Source: CAZJYI01 sp964550025 (GTDB lineage: Bacteria; Verrucomicrobiota; Kiritimatiellia; UBA8416; CAYOBW01). From it: 64,000 bases of DNA. The notes under the pieces were generated by a model. The model saw nothing but the letters and a program-made list of their open reading frames with translations, ran no database searches and was not told the DNA's origin. This document shows, piece after piece, positions 53,406 to 63,009 of the stretch; position 1 is the stretch's first letter, and each line of letters begins with the position of its first letter. The DNA lies in contig CAZJYI010000014.1 of NCBI GenBank assembly GCA_964550025.1, positions 1 through 64,000 of the forward strand. Direction: 5' to 3'. The position numbers and the translations under genes were made by a program.

Positions 53406-54812
53406 ATGACCGAAGATAAGAATGCTCTCTTGCGCCGGATCCCGGCCGTCAGCGGCGTGATCGAAGACGCGGGCGCGGCTGCGCTCGCCGAGGAGTTCGG
53501 CCGGCCACTGTTTGTCGAAGCAGTGCGCGCGGTAGTGGACGGGCTCCGTGAGGCCGTCCTGTCCGGCGACGCACCGACGGCCGGGGCCCTGACGGCCGAT
53601 GCCGTGCTTTCCGAAGCCCGCTCCCGTCTCGCGGCCGCCGCCACCCCGGAGCTCCGCCGCGTCGTGAACGCGACCGGCATTGTCCTGCACACGGGACTGG
53701 GGCGGGCTGTCCTGCCGCGCGCCGCCATCGACGCGCTCGGAGAGCTCTGGAGCTGCTGCAACGTGCAGATGGACATGGAAACGGGCGAACGCGTTCGGCG
53801 CGAGACGGCCGTGAGCGACACCGTTCGGCAACTCACCGGTGCCGAAGACGTCCTCGTCGTCAACAACAATGCGGGGGCAACCATGCTCGTGCTGCGTGCC
53901 CTGGCGAGAGACCGCGAAGTCGTCGTCTCACGCGGCGAGCTGATCGAGATCGGCGGTTCATTCCGGCTGCCGGACATCATGAGCGAAAGCGGCGCGATCA
54001 TGCGCGAAGTGGGAACCACCAACAAGACCCACCTGCGGGACTACGAAGCCGTCGCGGACACGATGAAGACGGGGCTGTTCCTCAAAGCGCACAAGAGCAA
54101 CTACCAGATTCTCGGGTTCACGAAAGAAGTGGGCATCTCCGAGCTCGCGGAACTGGGACGTGGACTCGGCATACCGGTCGTCGACGATCTCGGCTGCGGC
54201 GCGTTGATCGGGTTGGAACGCTTTGGACTGGGGCACGAGATGACCGTGCGCGAGAGCCTGGAAGCCGGCGCCGACATCGCACTGTTCAGTACGGACAAGT
54301 TGATCGGCGGGCCGCAGGGCGGAATGATCGTGGGGCGCGCGGACCTGCTCGCACGCATCCGCAAGTGCCCGCTGTACCGGGCCCTGCGCGTTGGAAAGAT
54401 GACACTGACCGCACTCGAAGCCACGCTCAAGCTGTTCCTCGATCCGGAGAAACTGCCCGCGCGACATCCCACCTACTTCATGCTGGACCGCACACCCGAT
54501 GCGTTGCGCCAGCAGGCCTCCGCGATCGTCAACGGCATCAGCAAGAGCGAAGGATGCATCGCCGCCGACGCTATGGAGGAGCCCAGCTTTCTTGGCGGCG
54601 GTTCCCTGCCGGGCTCATCCATCCCGTCCATCGCCGTCCGACTGACATCCACGAAGCTGAGTGCCGACGCACTCGCGCTCGCCCTGCGCTCCCACGCGAC
54701 ACCGGTAATACCCCATGTCCGCGAAGACACCGTGCTGCTCAACATGCGCACCGTGCTCCCCGACGAAATCAGCACCGTCATCGCCGCTATCGAGGCCGCC
54801 AATGAGCGCTGA
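53406..54812 (+). CDS. selA: L-seryl-tRNA(Sec) selenium transferase
   Basis: 468 aa. It converts seryl-tRNA(Sec) to selenocysteyl-tRNA(Sec) with selenophosphate, as a PLP-dependent decamer. The PLP lysine is Lys298 in LFSTDKLIGGPQGG. Other family segments are RRVVNATGIVLHTGLGRA, VNNNAGATMLVL and MREVGTTNKTHLRDYE. Length is as expected for bacterial SelA. It overlaps selB by 11 nt. Confidence 0.96.
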   Translation: MTEDKNALLRRIPAVSGVIEDAGAAALAEEFGRPLFVEAVRAVVDGLREAVLSGDAPTAGALTADAVLSEARSRLAAAATPELRRVVNATGIVLHTGLGRAVLPRAAIDALGELWSCCNVQMDMETGERVRRETAVSDTVRQLTGAEDVLVVNNNAGATMLVLRALARDREVVVSRGELIEIGGSFRLPDIMSESGAIMREVGTTNKTHLRDYEAVADTMKTGLFLKAHKSNYQILGFTKEVGISELAELGRGLGIPVVDDLGCGALIGLERFGLGHEMTVRESLEAGADIALFSTDKLIGGPQGGMIVGRADLLARIRKCPLYRALRVGKMTLTALEATLKLFLDPEKLPARHPTYFMLDRTPDALRQQASAIVNGISKSEGCIAADAMEEPSFLGGGSLPGSSIPSIAVRLTSTKLSADALALALRSHATPVIPHVREDTVLLNMRTVLPDEISTVIAAIEAANER

Positions 54813-56739
54813 CACACAGGACGCTCCCGGCGCCACCATCACACTGACCGTCGGCACGGCCGGCCACATCGACCACGGAAAGACCGAGTTGATCAAGTAC
54901 CTGACCGGGTGCGACTGCGACCGTCTGCCCGAGGAAAAGGCGCGGGGCATGACGATCGATCTCGGCTTCGCGACCTGCCAACTGCCCGACGGACGCCAGG
55001 TCGGGATCGTTGACGTTCCGGGGCACGAGCGATTCATCCACAATATGGTGGCCGGCGCGGCCGGCATCGACGCCGTGCTGCTCGTGGTGGCGGCCGACGA
55101 CGGCGTGATGCCCCAGACCATCGAGCACTTCCACATCGTGCGGCTGCTCGGAATCTCGTCCGGCATGGTCGTTGTCACGAAGACGGACCTCGTTTCTCCC
55201 GAGCGCGTCGCCGACGTCACAGAGCAGGTCCGTATCCTGACCGAGGGCAGTTTCCTCGAAGCCTGCCCCATCGTACCGATGTCCGCCAGGACGGGAGAGG
55301 GCTATTCGGACTTCTACGACACCTTTGTGGCCATGGTCGCGCAGACGGCAGAGCGAGACGCCGGGGGGCCGTTTCGCATGCACATCGAACGCTCATTCGT
55401 TCTCAAGGGGCTCGGCACGATCGTGTCCGGCATACCGCGCTCGGGCAGAGTGAGCGTCGGGGACAGCGTCGTCCTCCTTCCCGGCGGGGATTCCAAGCGC
55501 GTGCGTGCCCTGCAGGTCTACGGCAAGGACGCCTCCGAGGGGCGCGCCGGCGAATGCGTAGCTCTCCGGCTCAGCGATCTCTCGCACGACGACGTGAAGC
55601 GCGGCATGGTGCTCGCGGCGCCCGGCTACTACGAGCCGACCCGCTTTGTGAACGCGAAGTTCCAGATGCTCCCCAGCCTGAAGAAGGCGTTGCGCCCCAG
55701 AACGGCGGTGCGCTTCCACGTGGGCACCGACGACGTTCCGGGGCACATGGTGCTGCAGGCGCTCAACCCCCTGAAGGCCGGCGAGGAGAGCTACGTTCAG
55801 TTCCAGTTCGAACGGCCGGTCGTCGCCGCGCCGGGAGACTTTTTCGTAGTCCGCATTCTTAGCCCCGTCATCACGATTGGCGGAGGCTACGTGCTGTCGG
55901 CCGACAATCGGCGCATGCGGCGCAAGGGCTCGTGGTCAGACGACGTCAAGGCGCAGGAAGAGGTATTCCGATCTCCCGATACCGCGGTACGCAACGCATT
56001 GCAGCACGCCGGGGACACGCCCGTCACCATCCGCGAACTAGCCCGGGCCGCGCTGGTCAACGAGGACACCGCCGCTGCGCAGATCGAGCAACTCTGCGAG
56101 GCCGGAGACGCGACTGTGTTGCCGGGCAAACGGTACATTCCCGCCGCCACCGTGCAACGGGCGCGCTCGGCAATCCTGGACGTGCTCGGCGCCATGCACG
56201 AAGCCCAGCCGCTCAGCATCGGGTTCCCCCGCAAGGACGTTCTACCCAGGCTGGATGGTCACCGACTGGTTATCGACAGCGCGCTGCAAACGCTCATCGC
56301 GGACGGAAAGCTGGCGGAGACCAGCAGCGGCTACCAACGCCCCGACTGCGCACCCAGCCTCACCCCGCGCCAGGCCGCGCTCGCCGATGCCATCGAGCGA
56401 ATCTACCGTGAACAGGGTTTCACTTCGCCACGCGTTGACGAGCTCCCTGCAATCGCGGGAGCGCCGGAACCCATCCTGCGCCCCATCGTGGAATACCTAC
56501 TGCAATCCGGGGTGCTCGTGCGTGTAGAGGCCAAAGTGATTCTGCACCGCGACACCATCGCCCGTTCGCGCGAGGAGCTTCTGCAGTGGTTTGCTGAGAA
56601 CGAGACGATCGAGGTGGGCCAGTTCCGCAATCTCGTGGGAACGACCCGCAAGTTCGCCGTGCCGCTGCTCGAATACTGGGACTCCAAGGGGCTGACCCGG
56701 CGCATGGGCAATCACAGAGTGTTGAAGGAGAGCACGTAA
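54802..56739 (+). CDS. selB: Selenocysteine-specific elongation factor
   Basis: 645 aa from ATG 54802 inside the selA end. GTPase motifs: GHIDHGKT (G1), DVPGHERFIHNM (G3) and TKTD (G4). Domains II/III (FRMHIERSFVLKGLGTIVSG) follow, and the C-terminal third contains the winged-helix repeats that bind the SECIS hairpin (for example QWFAENETIEVGQFRNLVG, the last wing). It delivers Sec-tRNA(Sec) to UGA codons on the ribosome. Stop and selD start overlap (TAATG). Confidence 0.95.
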   Translation: MSADTQDAPGATITLTVGTAGHIDHGKTELIKYLTGCDCDRLPEEKARGMTIDLGFATCQLPDGRQVGIVDVPGHERFIHNMVAGAAGIDAVLLVVAADDGVMPQTIEHFHIVRLLGISSGMVVVTKTDLVSPERVADVTEQVRILTEGSFLEACPIVPMSARTGEGYSDFYDTFVAMVAQTAERDAGGPFRMHIERSFVLKGLGTIVSGIPRSGRVSVGDSVVLLPGGDSKRVRALQVYGKDASEGRAGECVALRLSDLSHDDVKRGMVLAAPGYYEPTRFVNAKFQMLPSLKKALRPRTAVRFHVGTDDVPGHMVLQALNPLKAGEESYVQFQFERPVVAAPGDFFVVRILSPVITIGGGYVLSADNRRMRRKGSWSDDVKAQEEVFRSPDTAVRNALQHAGDTPVTIRELARAALVNEDTAAAQIEQLCEAGDATVLPGKRYIPAATVQRARSAILDVLGAMHEAQPLSIGFPRKDVLPRLDGHRLVIDSALQTLIADGKLAETSSGYQRPDCAPSLTPRQAALADAIERIYREQGFTSPRVDELPAIAGAPEPILRPIVEYLLQSGVLVRVEAKVILHRDTIARSREELLQWFAENETIEVGQFRNLVGTTRKFAVPLLEYWDSKGLTRRMGNHRVLKEST

Positions 56740-58295
56740 TGGACCCGAAAGAGAAGCGTAAACGCGTAATGTCACGCTCCATCAAGCTCGGGCACTGCGT
56801 CTGCGACCCTCGCCAGCCCTGCCCGTGCCCTCTATTCAAGGAGAAGGACGTCTGCCAGTGCGCCGGGGAACGCCTGGAGCCGGGGACGGAAACGGCCAAG
56901 GTCAAGCTCACCGACTACGTCCGCAGCGCGGGTTGTGCCAGCAAAATCAGTCAGAAGGACCTCCACCGCGTATTGTCGATGATCCCTTCCGTCGAGGATC
57001 CGCGCCTCCTGGTGGGAACGGCCACCGCCGACGACGCCGGCGTGTTCCGGTTGACCCCTGAGGTCACCGTTGTGCAGACGGTGGACGTCTTCACGCCCGG
57101 GGTCGACGACCCGTTCCTCTTCGGCCGCATCGCCGCGTGCAACTCGCTCAGCGACGTGTACGCCATGGGCGGCACTCCCGTCACGGCCCTCTCAGTCATC
57201 GGTTTCCCGATCTACTCGCTTCCGCACGAGGTCATGGCACAGATTCTCAAGGGCGGCATGTCCGTCCTGGAGGAAGCCGGGGCGATCCTGCTCGGCGGGC
57301 ACAGTATCAACGACGAGGAGATCAAGTTCGGCTTCGCGGTCACCGGGGTAATCCGCGAGCCGGACCTCATGACCAACGCGGGGGCAAAGCCCGGGGACGC
57401 CCTCGTCCTGACAAAGCCGCTGGGGACCGGCATCGTTTCGCTGGCCAACCAGATCGACCGCGCCTCGGAGGAGTCGGTCGCCGCCATTGGCAAGGCGATG
57501 TCCTCGCTCAACCGCACGGCCGCCGAGGTCATGGTAGCACACGGGGCGCACGCCTGCACCGACGTCACGGGGTTCGGCCTTCTGGGGCATCTATGCCAAC
57601 TGGTTACCGAAAGCCACGTTTCCGCTGAGATCTGGTGCGACCAACTCCCCGTATTCCCAGGAGTCTGGGAGTATGCCGAAGCCGGCATGTACTCCGGCGC
57701 GAACGAGCGCAACGCAGAGTACAGCGCGGCACGAAGCGCCATCGACGACAACGTGCCCGAGCACGTCCGTGCCGTCATCTACGACGCGCAGACGTCCGGC
57801 GGACTGCTCGTTTCCGTACCGCACGAAAAGGCCGACGCCATGCTCGACGCCCTGCGCGGGCACGGCGTGACCGAAGCCGCCGTCGTCGGACGCATCACGG
57901 ATACATCGGAAGGACACATTCACGTCATGGCATCAGCGGCGGGTGTCGCCGCACGCGCGACAACCAGGGAGAACGAGATGAGCAACGAGACCGAACACAG
58001 CGAAGACTGCAACGAAGCCGCTGCCGCCAAAGAATCTGCCGTCGAACGCTATTCCGCTTACATGGGAGCGGTGCTGCAGCCCGGCGCTGTGGATGTCGTC
58101 GCCAAGGAAATGATCGCCGTGGCGCTGAGCATCGGGATCCACTGCGAGCCCTGCACGCGCACGCACATCAAGAAGGCGCTGGACATGGGCATCGGCGCCG
58201 AGGAACTGGACGAGGTCGCCGCCATCGCCATGGGCTTCGGCGGCTGCCGCGCCATGGTGCTGTGGAGCAAGCTGAAGGCGGAGCTGCTGAGCTGA
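56739..58295 (+). CDS. selD: Selenide, water dikinase fused to an AhpD/CMD-like domain
   Basis: 518 aa, well above the usual 345. Residues 17-42 form a Cys-rich segment (GHCVCDPRQPCPCPLF, KEKDVCQCAGE) before the catalytic loop AGCASKIS; the first Cys and the Lys match Cys17/Lys20 of E. coli SelD, and the second Cys is Ser. The synthetase core follows (TADDAGVFR, MGGTPVTALSVIGFPI, LLGGHSINDEEIKFG, TDVTGFGLLGHL, DAQTSGGLL). From about 420 a carboxymuconolactone-decarboxylase/AhpD-like domain has the redox motif C469-x-x-C472-x3-H476. It makes selenophosphate; the fused domain may supply reduced selenium or thiol redox, an inference. Confidence 0.93.
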   Translation: MDPKEKRKRVMSRSIKLGHCVCDPRQPCPCPLFKEKDVCQCAGERLEPGTETAKVKLTDYVRSAGCASKISQKDLHRVLSMIPSVEDPRLLVGTATADDAGVFRLTPEVTVVQTVDVFTPGVDDPFLFGRIAACNSLSDVYAMGGTPVTALSVIGFPIYSLPHEVMAQILKGGMSVLEEAGAILLGGHSINDEEIKFGFAVTGVIREPDLMTNAGAKPGDALVLTKPLGTGIVSLANQIDRASEESVAAIGKAMSSLNRTAAEVMVAHGAHACTDVTGFGLLGHLCQLVTESHVSAEIWCDQLPVFPGVWEYAEAGMYSGANERNAEYSAARSAIDDNVPEHVRAVIYDAQTSGGLLVSVPHEKADAMLDALRGHGVTEAAVVGRITDTSEGHIHVMASAAGVAARATTRENEMSNETEHSEDCNEAAAAKESAVERYSAYMGAVLQPGAVDVVAKEMIAVALSIGIHCEPCTRTHIKKALDMGIGAEELDEVAAIAMGFGGCRAMVLWSKLKAELLS

Positions 58296-58706
58296 GGCGG
58301 GTGACTGGCCCCCGGCCGAAAGGGGTAGGAGATCAGGGCATCCCCTTGTAGAACGGTGCTCCTGCGCCGTCCTGCTCTGCGTTCGCACCTGCGTTGTCAC
58401 TACCTGGGGACATAGCCCGGCTGACGCCATTGTAGGAACAGCACCGCAGTTACATGCCTACATCCGCGATTTCCTGAGCCACAAGCACCCGGACACATTG
58501 CGCAGGGCGCTTCAGGAGCTGGATCCGGAGCAAAGGCGCCACTACACTTTGAGATGACATGCCGCGGGACCACGCTCCCCCGCAGCGCGCTCGGGAATTA
58601 GTGCGGTCAGTTCCAAGGAGCAGCGTACAAATCGGTACTTAGCGGCCATCACGCAACCCTTGGGATCTTGGCTGTGACAGGCAATCCGGAAACGAATAGT
58701 CTTTGA
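58296..58706. other. Intergenic after the selenium operon
   Basis: 411 bp. It contains a short coding-like stretch (58411-58557) and otherwise nothing recognisable. A tRNA-Sec was looked for here and not found. Confidence 0.5.
58411..58557 (+). pseudogene. Coding-like gene-end fragment
   Basis: An open stretch of 48 codons without a start reads LHAYIRDFLSHKHPDTLRRA then LQELDPEQRRHYTLR-stop. Composition is protein-like (charged amphipathic helices), but I recognise no family. It may be the tail of a deleted gene, or chance. Confidence 0.25.
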
Positions 58707-61700
58707 TCACGGCAGGTCTTGGTCAGTCACCACACCGTCCAGATTCAGATCTCCGCTCAGATACCCCGTCATTCCGATCTGGTCCTGCACAATCCGGCCG
58801 TCCACCCGGGTGATCTTCCCGTCCCCGTCGCAGTCACCGGCGACCATGCCCCAGGCGCCCGGCTCCAGTTCCACGCAGGCGTTAGTCCCACCCATGTACT
58901 TGTCCGGGCCGGTGGTGAAGTCGTAAGAGACGATGGGGTTCGTGTAGGCGATGGGGTGGGCTGACATGGCGGCAAGGTGGTTGCGGTGTTTCGTAACGAG
59001 ATAGTAGTGGCCCGGGGAGCATTCGAGACGGATGTCCTCGCCGCCATCGGCGTTCAGCATCTTCCCCTCCGCGGTCAGAAGGGCGCTCTTGCTTGCCACA
59101 ACGCTCATGTCATTGGTCTTCCGTAACTCCAGAAGCATCCAGTCGGCGGCACTGGACGGAATGGCGGATGCGGTTCTCACGTCGGCGGCGTATGGTGCGT
59201 TCGTCGGCAAGAATTCCGCGCTGAAGAGATGCGTGTTCATCCTGCCGGCACCGGGAATCCAGGCACCGCGCAGCAGGCAGTCTGCGCGGGAGTTCATCGT
59301 GAACTCATAGGCGCCCATGTCAACAGCGCCGTTAAAGAGACGGGGGTTGGCCTCCAGGTCGATGGCCCCGCTCATCCAATCCTCGCTGACCCCCGCGTCC
59401 ACGCAGGGAGAAAAGGCACTCAGGCGATAGTCACCGGCATCGGCATCTCGAAAACGAGGTACGGCGGTGATGTTGTTCGTGCCCGGCGGAAGCGGCGTGG
59501 TGCACGAATAGTCACACCTGTACCCGTCCGCAAGGTAGACGTTGTCATACGCCGTGGTCGCCGTATTGTAGTAGGCGACGCAGTGCCTCAATGTGCTCAG
59601 AAAGCTGCCGCCGCCTTGGGCAGCCACATTGCCGGCGAGTGTGCAGTTGTAGAGCGTGCCGTCGCTGGAGCCGCCACCATAGTCGGCCATGTTGTCGACG
59701 AGCAGGCAATTCCTCAACACGCTGTTGCGGCACCCGCCACCGCTAAGGGCCGAATTCCGGCTCAACACACACCGTTCCAGATTACTCCGGTAGCACCCCC
59801 CTCCACCGACTCCGCCTGATGGCTGCGCGGCATTGAGAACCAGGCGGCAATCAAGAAGCGTGCCGCCCATGGCGCCGCCACCTGCAAAACGGGCTACGTT
59901 GCCCACGAGGTGACAGTTGGACACCATGGATCCCGCGGCGCACCAGACACCCCCGCCGCTACCGTCATCGCCGCCCACAGCCCGTGTGTGACCATTGGTC
60001 AGGGCAAACCCCTCCAGCACCGCATGTTGACCGAGGTACGCGCACCTGACGGCATTGTCGCCCACGGGACCACTGCCCTCGATGACGGTGACATCGGGGC
60101 CATTGACACTGCGCACCGTCAACTGTTGATCGACCACGATACGATTCTTCGTGGTATTCCCATGGGCGTACTTTGCGGGACCGGAGTAGACCCCGTTCGT
60201 TACCAGCACCAGCGAACCCGCAATACCGGCTTGATCGATCGCATTCTGGATATTGGTTGCCGCGGCGGCCCAGGAGGCAAACGGCGGAACGGGATTTGTG
60301 CCGTCTCTATTGACATAGTGAACCGGCGCCTCCACCACGCTCACTGAACTGGATGCGGAAACGCCGGCAGGATGCGTCTGATTGAACGCCGTGAGCACAA
60401 CCGTGTATACACCGGGCGATGACCATGCGTACGCAACGTACGGGCGGTTGCCCACGGCGGTGCCGTCCCCGAAAGTCCAGCGGCTGCCGGAGGTCTCGCC
60501 GTCAATGCATCCTACGAGTCGCAGCAGAGCGCCGACGGCGATGTTCGCCTCGCCCTCAATGGCAACTGTCAGCGCTCCATTCGCTGGGTCGGCAGTGACT
60601 TCGTCGCACCCCATGGACGGTGGATCGGACCACGGGTCACCGTCGATATCCGACCCGGTGGCATACACTTCACTGCCCTGTCCCACACACGGGGACGACG
60701 CACTCAAGTGAGAAGCACTGGCCAGGAGGGGGTCCATGCTGATGTTCCCCGGTCCCGGCGGCGGCGGTACGGTGCAGGAGTAGCTGAACTGAGCATCCAA
60801 CCAGTTGGCGTCGAGTGTCGCCGAGTTGTACCACACGATACTGTTGATCACGGCGCACTGGCCTACGCCACCGCCACCTTTGTTCGCGTTGTTGCCGGTG
60901 AGGGTACAGTTGTAAAGCGCGCTGCCGGCCGCCCCGCCGCCATACTGCTCCGCGCTGTTGCCACGCACGACGCAGTTGTACAGTGAGCTGCCGTAAGCAC
61001 CACCGCCGACGTTGTCCACGACATTGCCATACAATCTGCAGTTGACTCCTACGGCCGCGTACAATCCGCCTCCCGCGTCGGAGAATGCATCGTTTCCCGC
61101 CAACGTGCAATTGACAAACCTCCCGCCTCGCCCCCCACCGCCGTCGCCGTGGGCCGTGTTGCCCACGATCGTGCAATTGCGCACTTCACCGCCCGGCGCA
61201 CATCGGACACCGCCGCCTTGCCCCCAACTCTGCGTGTGCCCGTTGGTCACGGTGAAGCCAACCAGCGTGGCTCGGCGCCCCACGTAAGCCCCCCGGACGG
61301 CCGCGGAACCGATCGGTCCAGCGCCTTTGATCGTCGTCGTATCCGGCCCGTTCGCGCTGCACACGATCACCGGCTGGTGGAGGATCACGCGCGCGACTGT
61401 GCCGTCCGACGCCATTCGACCGCCACTTTCGTAGGTTCCCTCCGCCACCAGGACAAGGGCGCCCGGTATATCGGCCTGATCAATGGCCTCCTGGATGCTC
61501 GTAGCGGCGGTCTGCCACGATACGAAGGGTGGAACCGGGTTGATGCCGGCGACATCCACGTAGTGCATTGGCTGCGTCACAACCGTCACCGTCACGGTCG
61601 CGGAGACACCATCCGATTGACTTTCGTTGAAAGCCGTGAACACGACGTCGTACCGACCCACGCCGGACCAAACGTGAGTGACGGCCGGCCGGTTGCTCAC

Positions 61701-62903
61701 TACACTGCCATCGCCAAAACTCCAGTAGCTCCCCGTTGTCCTTCCGTCCACCCACGCATTGAACTCCGCTTCAAACCCCTCTGCCATTGTGTTGTATCTG
61801 GTCTCGATCGCGACGGCCAGAGGCCCTGTGACCGCACCGGGCACGAGCTCGTCGCACCCCATTGACGGGGGATCGACCCAGGCCTCCCCATCGATATCCG
61901 TGCCCATCGCGAGCGCCGTACTGCCCGCACCGATGCAGGGCGAACCGGCGCTCAGATGAGCGTGGCCGCTCAGATTCGGTGCGGCCATGATATTGCCGTC
62001 ACCGGGCGGCAGAGGTTTCGAACAGCAATAGCTCAGCGACCCCTTGTGCCAATTGGCGTCAACAGCGGCGGCGTTATCCCACACGATGCAGTTGGCCAAT
62101 GAGCCAGCATGCGATATGTACGATCCGCCGCCCTGATCGGCCGTGTTGCCGGTGACCGTGCAGTTGTTCAAGAAGCTGTTATACGCACCGCCTCCGCTCA
62201 CCGCCGAATTGCCTGTCATGGCGCACCCCCGGAGCCGGCCATGATACGAGGCACCGCCGCGGCCGGTCGCGCCGTTGTTCATCAGCAAGCAGTTCACGGC
62301 TGTCGAGAATGCGACCCCCCCTCCGTCCACCGCAAGATTGCCTGCAAATGTGCACCGTGTCAGGCTTCCGCCATACCCATACGCCCCTCCGCCCTGCACA
62401 GCGGTGTTGCCTGCGAATGTGCAATTACTGACGGAGCCGCCGCTCTCGCACCAGGCGCCGCCACCACATCGTTCCGTCTGGTAGTCACCCGCTGCCCGCG
62501 TGTGACCGTTCGTGAGACAGAAGCCGCTCAGCAGTGAGCCGGCCCCCACGTAAACGCACCTCACGGCCCTGTCGCCGAGAGGGCCTCTTCCTTCGATGCG
62601 GGTCACATCCGGTCCATGGAGGCTCAACAGTCGGACCGCGTTCGTCAGCGCAACTCGGTTCGTCATGATCCCGTGAACGGCGCGGCCGCCGGCGGCATAC
62701 ACACCGTCGCCCACCAGCACCCGATCACCGGGCGACGCCGCGTCTACCGAGTCCTGGATCGCCGTCGCTGCCGTGGCCCAGTTGGTGTAGGGCGGCGTGG
62801 CATTGGTCGAGGTGATGTCAACGTAGTGGGTGTCGGCAAAGCAGAGGGCACAACTGAAACCCAGTACTACGGAAGTCGTGCGAAGAGGGCTCATGGGCAC
62901 CAT
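58707..62903 (-). CDS. Exported three-module right-handed beta-helix protein with dockerin-like end
   Basis: 1398 aa from ATG 62903 (MVPMSPLRTTSVVLGFSCAL, signal peptide ending at ...CFA); the frame upstream is antisense of the GDPD gene. Three homologous modules of about 400 residues each open with a (T/M/V)HYV(D/N) strand and SWxxAATxIQxAIDQA, then beta-helix coils of NCTFAGNTAVQGGGAY type. Each of the first two ends in a PKD-like unit (GSYWSFGDGSVVSNRP and GSRWTFGDGTAVGNRP). The C-terminus has dockerin-like calcium loops GDCDGDGKITRVDGRI and GDLNLDGVVTDQD. Such proteins are surface adhesins or glycan-associated; a polymorphic-outer-membrane-like role is possible. Confidence 0.85.
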   Translation of the reverse strand: MVPMSPLRTTSVVLGFSCALCFADTHYVDITSTNATPPYTNWATAATAIQDSVDAASPGDRVLVGDGVYAAGGRAVHGIMTNRVALTNAVRLLSLHGPDVTRIEGRGPLGDRAVRCVYVGAGSLLSGFCLTNGHTRAAGDYQTERCGGGAWCESGGSVSNCTFAGNTAVQGGGAYGYGGSLTRCTFAGNLAVDGGGVAFSTAVNCLLMNNGATGRGGASYHGRLRGCAMTGNSAVSGGGAYNSFLNNCTVTGNTADQGGGSYISHAGSLANCIVWDNAAAVDANWHKGSLSYCCSKPLPPGDGNIMAAPNLSGHAHLSAGSPCIGAGSTALAMGTDIDGEAWVDPPSMGCDELVPGAVTGPLAVAIETRYNTMAEGFEAEFNAWVDGRTTGSYWSFGDGSVVSNRPAVTHVWSGVGRYDVVFTAFNESQSDGVSATVTVTVVTQPMHYVDVAGINPVPPFVSWQTAATSIQEAIDQADIPGALVLVAEGTYESGGRMASDGTVARVILHQPVIVCSANGPDTTTIKGAGPIGSAAVRGAYVGRRATLVGFTVTNGHTQSWGQGGGVRCAPGGEVRNCTIVGNTAHGDGGGGRGGRFVNCTLAGNDAFSDAGGGLYAAVGVNCRLYGNVVDNVGGGAYGSSLYNCVVRGNSAEQYGGGAAGSALYNCTLTGNNANKGGGGVGQCAVINSIVWYNSATLDANWLDAQFSYSCTVPPPPGPGNISMDPLLASASHLSASSPCVGQGSEVYATGSDIDGDPWSDPPSMGCDEVTADPANGALTVAIEGEANIAVGALLRLVGCIDGETSGSRWTFGDGTAVGNRPYVAYAWSSPGVYTVVLTAFNQTHPAGVSASSSVSVVEAPVHYVNRDGTNPVPPFASWAAAATNIQNAIDQAGIAGSLVLVTNGVYSGPAKYAHGNTTKNRIVVDQQLTVRSVNGPDVTVIEGSGPVGDNAVRCAYLGQHAVLEGFALTNGHTRAVGGDDGSGGGVWCAAGSMVSNCHLVGNVARFAGGGAMGGTLLDCRLVLNAAQPSGGVGGGGCYRSNLERCVLSRNSALSGGGCRNSVLRNCLLVDNMADYGGGSSDGTLYNCTLAGNVAAQGGGSFLSTLRHCVAYYNTATTAYDNVYLADGYRCDYSCTTPLPPGTNNITAVPRFRDADAGDYRLSAFSPCVDAGVSEDWMSGAIDLEANPRLFNGAVDMGAYEFTMNSRADCLLRGAWIPGAGRMNTHLFSAEFLPTNAPYAADVRTASAIPSSAADWMLLELRKTNDMSVVASKSALLTAEGKMLNADGGEDIRLECSPGHYYLVTKHRNHLAAMSAHPIAYTNPIVSYDFTTGPDKYMGGTNACVELEPGAWGMVAGDCDGDGKITRVDGRIVQDQIGMTGYLSGDLNLDGVVTDQDLP

Positions 62904-63009
62904 GCTATTCGACCAGGAGAGCGGAGTCAACGACCTTGGGGACACACCCAGAACGGCACCCCACGTGTCCTGCGGAGTAAACGGTACCAGTGACGCGACT
63001 GGCCGCTGC

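Noticed and set aside
58296..58706. tRNA-Sec gene next to selD
   Set aside because: No long acceptor/T-stem fold with a TCA anticodon could be built in this interval or just upstream of selA.
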